The notes under the pieces were generated by a model. The model was not told the DNA's origin, did no database searches, and saw only the letters and a program-made list of their open reading frames with translations. Both the position numbers and the translations under genes were made by a program. From positions 1 to 8,694 of the forward strand of contig CANKNP010000228.1 in NCBI GenBank assembly GCA_947483545.1: a stretch of DNA of 8,694 nt. Reading direction: 5' to 3'. Below are positions 5,799-8,694 of this stretch, one piece after another. The stretch comes from Deltaproteobacteria bacterium. Its GTDB lineage: Bacteria; Myxococcota; UBA796; SXON01. The first letter of the stretch is position 1; every line of letters begins with the position of its first letter.

Positions 5799-7467
5799 GC
5801 GGCCTCCCATCGCGGTTTTGGTGCTCGCGGTGCTGGGCGGCGGCAGCGTGCTCTGGGGGGTGGCGCTCTCGTTGCAGGGGCCGCCGGTGTCAACGCCCAC
5901 TGGGGTGGCCGTCACCCCCACCCAAACCGCGCAACCGTCGTCGAAACCGCCGGGGGTCGGGCCGACCCAGACCGGCTCGGGCACGTGGAAGGAGGACGCT
6001 CCGACGACGACGCAGACGGCGACAACCCAAGCGTTGTGCCCCGACTGTGACGTCGTTGTCATCACGATGTGCTCACTTCGGCGTGATCACGTCAGCGCGT
6101 ACGGCCCCACGGCGGGCGTGAACCTGACACCCCGGCTCGACGCGCTGATGGACGGCGCCTTCCGGATGGATCAGGCCTGGGCAGCCTCCAACTTTACGCT
6201 GGCCGGGCTCACCGCGGTGCTCACCGGACGATTTGGGTCGACGACCGGCGTGACCGGCTGGGACAAAGGCCTCGTCAAGGACGTTCCCACCCTCCCAGAG
6301 GTGCTCGGCGTCTACGGCTACCGCACCGGCGCTTTCACGATCGACGCTCCCAGCGGATTCCGACCGGACTACGGGCTCGATCGCGGCTTTCAGCACATGG
6401 AGATCATCCCGCCGCCCCGTGACACTCCCGATGGTCGCACGCGGGAGGGCGAGGTTGGCCCGGGCGGGGACTCTGCGCGCCCCGCCGCAGCCTGGATCGC
6501 CGCTCAGGACAAGAGCCAGCCGCTACTGGCGATGTTTCACACACGCACGGCCCACTACCCCTTTGTATTGGAGAACGACCCCGACGATCCGACAGGAATC
6601 ACCCAACTGTTGTGGGATTCCGGGTCGATCTCGTCGAAGGGCCAGGCGATGCCGGGCACCGCGGGGGGCACGGCTCAGCGAGGCGTGGTGCAGATCGCGG
6701 GGCCGGACCCCGTGCAAGTCGGAGTGCGTAAGGCAGGTGCGGCTGGCGTGGCGGTCTGGAAGAAATTGTACGCCGAATCGGTTCGCCGCATGGACCTCGA
6801 CATCGGCGTGATGGCGGACGCCCTCGCGGCCCGCGGGAGGCTCGACAAGACCGTGATCATTGTGCTCGCCGACCATGGCGAGTCGCTCGACGACCACGGG
6901 GAGCTGCTGCACGGGGACGCCTACTTTGACGGCGTGGTGCACATCCCGATGCTGGTGAAAGTGCCGGGCGGCAAGGGCGGCCCGGTGAGCGCGCTCGCGA
7001 GCCAGGTGGATGTGTTGCCTACGCTGCTCGACCTTGTCGGGGCGGTCGTGCCCGCGGGGATCGACGGGGCCTCGATGGTCCCGCTGTTCACCGGCACCGC
7101 GGCGTCGATCCGAACGACAGCGCTCATCGAAGGCGGGGTCTCGTGGCGGGACGACGCGAAGCACCCCCGCGGAGCGGTGATCGCGCCGCCGTGGGCGCTC
7201 TTGCGGCAGGACCGGGGCTGCGGCGGGACAGGGGAAAGCGCGCGGGGCCCTGGAGAGCCCGCGAGCTGCCTCTACAACCTGCTGGCCGACCCCGGACAGG
7301 AGAAGAACGTCGCCGCTGCGAACAAGGAGGTCGTCACGGATCTCCTGGGTCGATGGGACAAGTTCCGCGCTGCGCGGGCGGGAGAGGCCGCGACGCTCAT
7401 CCTCGACCCGAAGTACATCGAAGAGCTGCAACGCACGGGCTACGATTTTCGTCCGGGGAGCAAATAA
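5791..7467 (+). CDS. Membrane-anchored sulfatase-superfamily protein with altered active-site residues
   Basis: 558 aa. An N-terminal hydrophobic helix (about 6-29) with preceding Lys/Arg suggests a signal anchor, followed by a Pro/Thr-rich linker (31-80); the catalytic-type domain should be extracytoplasmic. Alkaline-phosphatase/sulfatase features are VVVITMCSLRRDHVSAYG (88-105), TPRLDALM (113-120), NFTLAGLTAVLTGR (134-147), TAHYPF (253-258), LADHGESLDDHG (359-370) with H374, and the C-terminal LYNLLADPGQEKN (494-506). Relatives normally have Asp in the first block (I-D-T-L-R); here it is C94. The nucleophile block, C/S-x-P-x-R in sulfatases and T-L-P-S-H in related forms, is T136-L-A-G-L. 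It therefore keeps D361/H362 but lacks one metal ligand and the Cys/Ser nucleophile. Start GTG 5791 overlaps the previous gene by 8 bases; the stop overlaps the next ATG by 1 (TAATG). It could be a Thr-dependent phospho- or sulfo-transferase or hydrolase, or a non-catalytic binding protein. Confidence 0.87.
   Translation: MAKRPPIAVLVLAVLGGGSVLWGVALSLQGPPVSTPTGVAVTPTQTAQPSSKPPGVGPTQTGSGTWKEDAPTTTQTATTQALCPDCDVVVITMCSLRRDHVSAYGPTAGVNLTPRLDALMDGAFRMDQAWAASNFTLAGLTAVLTGRFGSTTGVTGWDKGLVKDVPTLPEVLGVYGYRTGAFTIDAPSGFRPDYGLDRGFQHMEIIPPPRDTPDGRTREGEVGPGGDSARPAAAWIAAQDKSQPLLAMFHTRTAHYPFVLENDPDDPTGITQLLWDSGSISSKGQAMPGTAGGTAQRGVVQIAGPDPVQVGVRKAGAAGVAVWKKLYAESVRRMDLDIGVMADALAARGRLDKTVIIVLADHGESLDDHGELLHGDAYFDGVVHIPMLVKVPGGKGGPVSALASQVDVLPTLLDLVGAVVPAGIDGASMVPLFTGTAASIRTTALIEGGVSWRDDAKHPRGAVIAPPWALLRQDRGCGGTGESARGPGEPASCLYNLLADPGQEKNVAAANKEVVTDLLGRWDKFRAARAGEAATLILDPKYIEELQRTGYDFRPGSK
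7455..7460 (+). promoter_or_regulatory. Shine-Dalgarno-like GGGGAG that fixes the lipoprotein start
   Basis: GGGGAG lies 6 bases upstream of the ATG at 7467, within the last codons of the sulfatase-like gene. The reading frame upstream shows no other nearby start codon, and the ATG overlaps the TAA stop as TAATG. Together these support 7467 as the start of the next gene. Confidence 0.5.
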
Positions 7468-8694
7468 TGTTCGTGATTATTTTGGTGCTCGGCTGTCAGG
7501 AACCCGCGGTGACCGGCCCCGCGGATGCGGACGGCGACGGATGGAACGCCGATCAGGACTGCGACGAGGCCAACGCCCAGGTGTTCCCGGGCGCGTCCGA
7601 GCAATGCAACGACGCCGACGATGACTGTGACAACGACGTCGACGAGGACTGGGATCGCGACGGCGACGGATACACAACTTGCCCCGGCCCAGAGAGCGAT
7701 TGCAACGACGAGGACGTCGCCGTCCACCCCGGCGCCAACGAGCTGTGTGACGACCAAATCGACAACGATTGCTCGGGCGCTGTGGATGATGTCCGCGACG
7801 CAGACGCCGACGGTTTTGACGCTTGCGAGGACTGCGACGATGACGTCGCCACCGTCCACCCAGGCGCGACCGAACCCTGCGACGACATCGACAACGACTG
7901 CGACGGCGCCGCGGACGAGGATTGGGACGAGGACGGCGATGGCGTCTCCTCCTGCGCCGACGACTGCGACGACACCGATCCCGACCGCGCCCCCAACCAC
8001 CCCGAGGAGTGTGACGAGCAGGACAATGACTGCGACGGAGAGATCGACGAAGGCTTTGACGCCGACGGGGATGGCCAGACCCCGTGCCGAGGCGACTGCG
8101 ACGACGACGACCCCGCCCGATATGGCGGTGCCACGGAGGTGTGCGGCGACGGTATCGACAACGATTGCGACGAGCTGACGAGCGAGGAAGCCGACACGGA
8201 CGGCGATGGCTTCACCTATTGCGACGGCGATTGTGACGACGGCAACGCGGCGGTGAACCCCACCGGCGTGGAAGCCTGCGACGGCGCCGACAATGATTGC
8301 AACGGCGCCACGGACGATCTCCAGGAGTGCTGGTCCTGCGTCACGAGTGGCACCTACGACTATTGCTACGACTACGTGACCTGGGCCACCGCCCGGGATC
8401 TTTGCGCCGCGTGGGGCAAACAACTGGTGGTGATGAGCGACCCCGAGGAGAACACCGACGTGAGCTACGAGGCCTATTATTCGTACTTCTACGACGCCTC
8501 GTGGATCGGGCTCGGGGACCACGCGTCGGAGGGCACGTTCGTTTGGGTGGACGGCACGCCGCTGACGTTCTCGCAGTGGTATTCGGGCGAGCCGAACGAC
8601 TCCGGCGGCGAGGACAACATCGGGACGAACTTCGGGTACGTCGAATATTGGAATGATTACCCGGATGGCCAGGTGCTGCCGTTTGTTTGCGAGG
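7467..8694 (+). CDS. Lipoprotein with six MopE-type Asp/Cys repeats and a C-type lectin domain, 3'-truncated by the window
   Basis: The frame is open to the window edge: 409 complete codons plus one base and no stop. A very short signal peptide (residues 1-9) ends in the lipobox LVLGC with C10 as the lipidated Cys; the acidic mature protein should be anchored at the outer membrane or surface. Residues 20-286 form six tandem repeats of 43-48 aa, each starting D-x-D-x-D-G and containing D-C-D/N-D, a P-G-A-like turn and D-N-D-C-D/N-G-like ends: the putative metal-binding MopE motif. Residues 288-409 form a C-type lectin domain: C291 and C300 (long-form hairpin), WATARDLC (306-313), WIGL (346-349), EPN (375-377), GGEDN (380-384), WND (395-397) and C408. 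EPN with WND is the Ca2+ site of mannose-type lectins. The outer Cys pair C313/C408 is kept, but the inner pair is missing (N384, and no Cys after WND). Likely role: Ca2+- or metal-dependent carbohydrate or surface binding. Start set by TAATG and GGGGAG. Confidence 0.9.
   Translation, partial: MFVIILVLGCQEPAVTGPADADGDGWNADQDCDEANAQVFPGASEQCNDADDDCDNDVDEDWDRDGDGYTTCPGPESDCNDEDVAVHPGANELCDDQIDNDCSGAVDDVRDADADGFDACEDCDDDVATVHPGATEPCDDIDNDCDGAADEDWDEDGDGVSSCADDCDDTDPDRAPNHPEECDEQDNDCDGEIDEGFDADGDGQTPCRGDCDDDDPARYGGATEVCGDGIDNDCDELTSEEADTDGDGFTYCDGDCDDGNAAVNPTGVEACDGADNDCNGATDDLQECWSCVTSGTYDYCYDYVTWATARDLCAAWGKQLVVMSDPEENTDVSYEAYYSYFYDASWIGLGDHASEGTFVWVDGTPLTFSQWYSGEPNDSGGEDNIGTNFGYVEYWNDYPDGQVLPFVCE
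7524..8324 (+). repeat. Six tandem MopE-type coding repeats (129-144 bases each)
   Basis: The repeats begin at protein residues 20, 63, 111, 154, 198 and 243 of the lipoprotein gene and measure 43, 48, 43, 44, 45 and about 44 codons. Each has D-x-D-[GA]-D-G plus W/Y/F/V/Q, then D-C-[DN]-[DE], a P-G-A-like turn (degenerate in repeats 4-6), and a Cys-Asp-rich end close to D-N-D-C-[DN]-G-x-x-D. Repeat 2 has an insertion (CPGPES), and repeat 5 has a degenerate end (DNDCDELTS). Divergence between copies at the DNA level argues for an old duplication rather than recent slippage. Confidence 0.85.

Noticed and set aside
3566..6121. Long plus-strand open frame of 851 codons opposite the oxidoreductase and across the next two genes
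   Set aside because: Arg/Pro/Gly-rich translation with no family motifs; it is antisense to the clear GMC gene and out of frame with two well-supported plus-strand genes.
6523..7431. Minus-strand open frame of 302 codons inside the sulfatase-like gene
   Set aside because: No recognisable motif and Arg/His-rich composition; the plus-strand frame carries the family signatures.
7524..8324. CRISPR array or DNA-level satellite repeat
   Set aside because: Periodicity follows codons with diverged units of 129-144 bases and no conserved direct repeat with unique spacers; it is a protein repeat.
7440..8522. Minus-strand open frame of 360 codons, rich in Val, Ile and Ala
   Set aside because: It is the mirror of Asp-rich coding: GAC/GAT read backwards gives GTC/ATC, so the hydrophobic membrane-protein look is an artefact of the MopE repeats on the plus strand.

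Overview
The window is a compact, GC-rich bacterial region with seven protein genes and almost no intergenic space. High GC, frequent GTG starts, several start-stop overlaps and a lipoprotein built from MopE-type Asp/Cys repeats suggest a Myxococcota or related deltaproteobacterial-type chromosome. That assignment is an inference; no marker gene or rRNA is present to settle it. I see no tRNA, rRNA, CRISPR array, insertion sequence or phage gene, and no stretch above 300 bases without a gene.

Layout: bases 1-471 (+) hold the C-terminal part of a DnaC/IstB-like AAA+ ATPase that enters from the left. It converges, with a 6-base gap, on a three-gene minus-strand unit running leftward from 4921 to 478: a GMC-type FAD oxidoreductase with a ferredoxin-like Cys motif, an AlkZ/YcaQ-type winged-helix DNA glycosylase, and a half-size ABC exporter. 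The first two overlap by an ATGA. The third starts at or next to a TTGA overlap. They are therefore almost certainly one translationally coupled operon.

A 37-base divergent gap (4922-4958) separates this from a plus-strand unit of three overlapping genes. The first encodes a protein resembling MMACHC/CblC (B12-processing) proteins but carrying an inserted iron-sulfur cysteine module. The second is an N-terminally anchored sulfatase-superfamily protein whose nucleophile motif and one metal ligand look altered. The third is a lipoprotein with six tandem MopE-type repeats followed by a C-type lectin domain, and it runs off the right edge. This last gene (7467 to window end) is open to the edge with no stop codon.

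How they may work together: the leftward unit reads as oxidation, DNA-alkylation repair and export, which could be a detoxification or self-resistance cassette. The rightward unit reads as a redox/cobalamin-like enzyme co-expressed with two envelope proteins. The strongest leads are the Fe-S/CblC-like hybrid, the non-canonical sulfatase active site and the MopE-lectin lipoprotein. The functional linkages are inference from gene order only.
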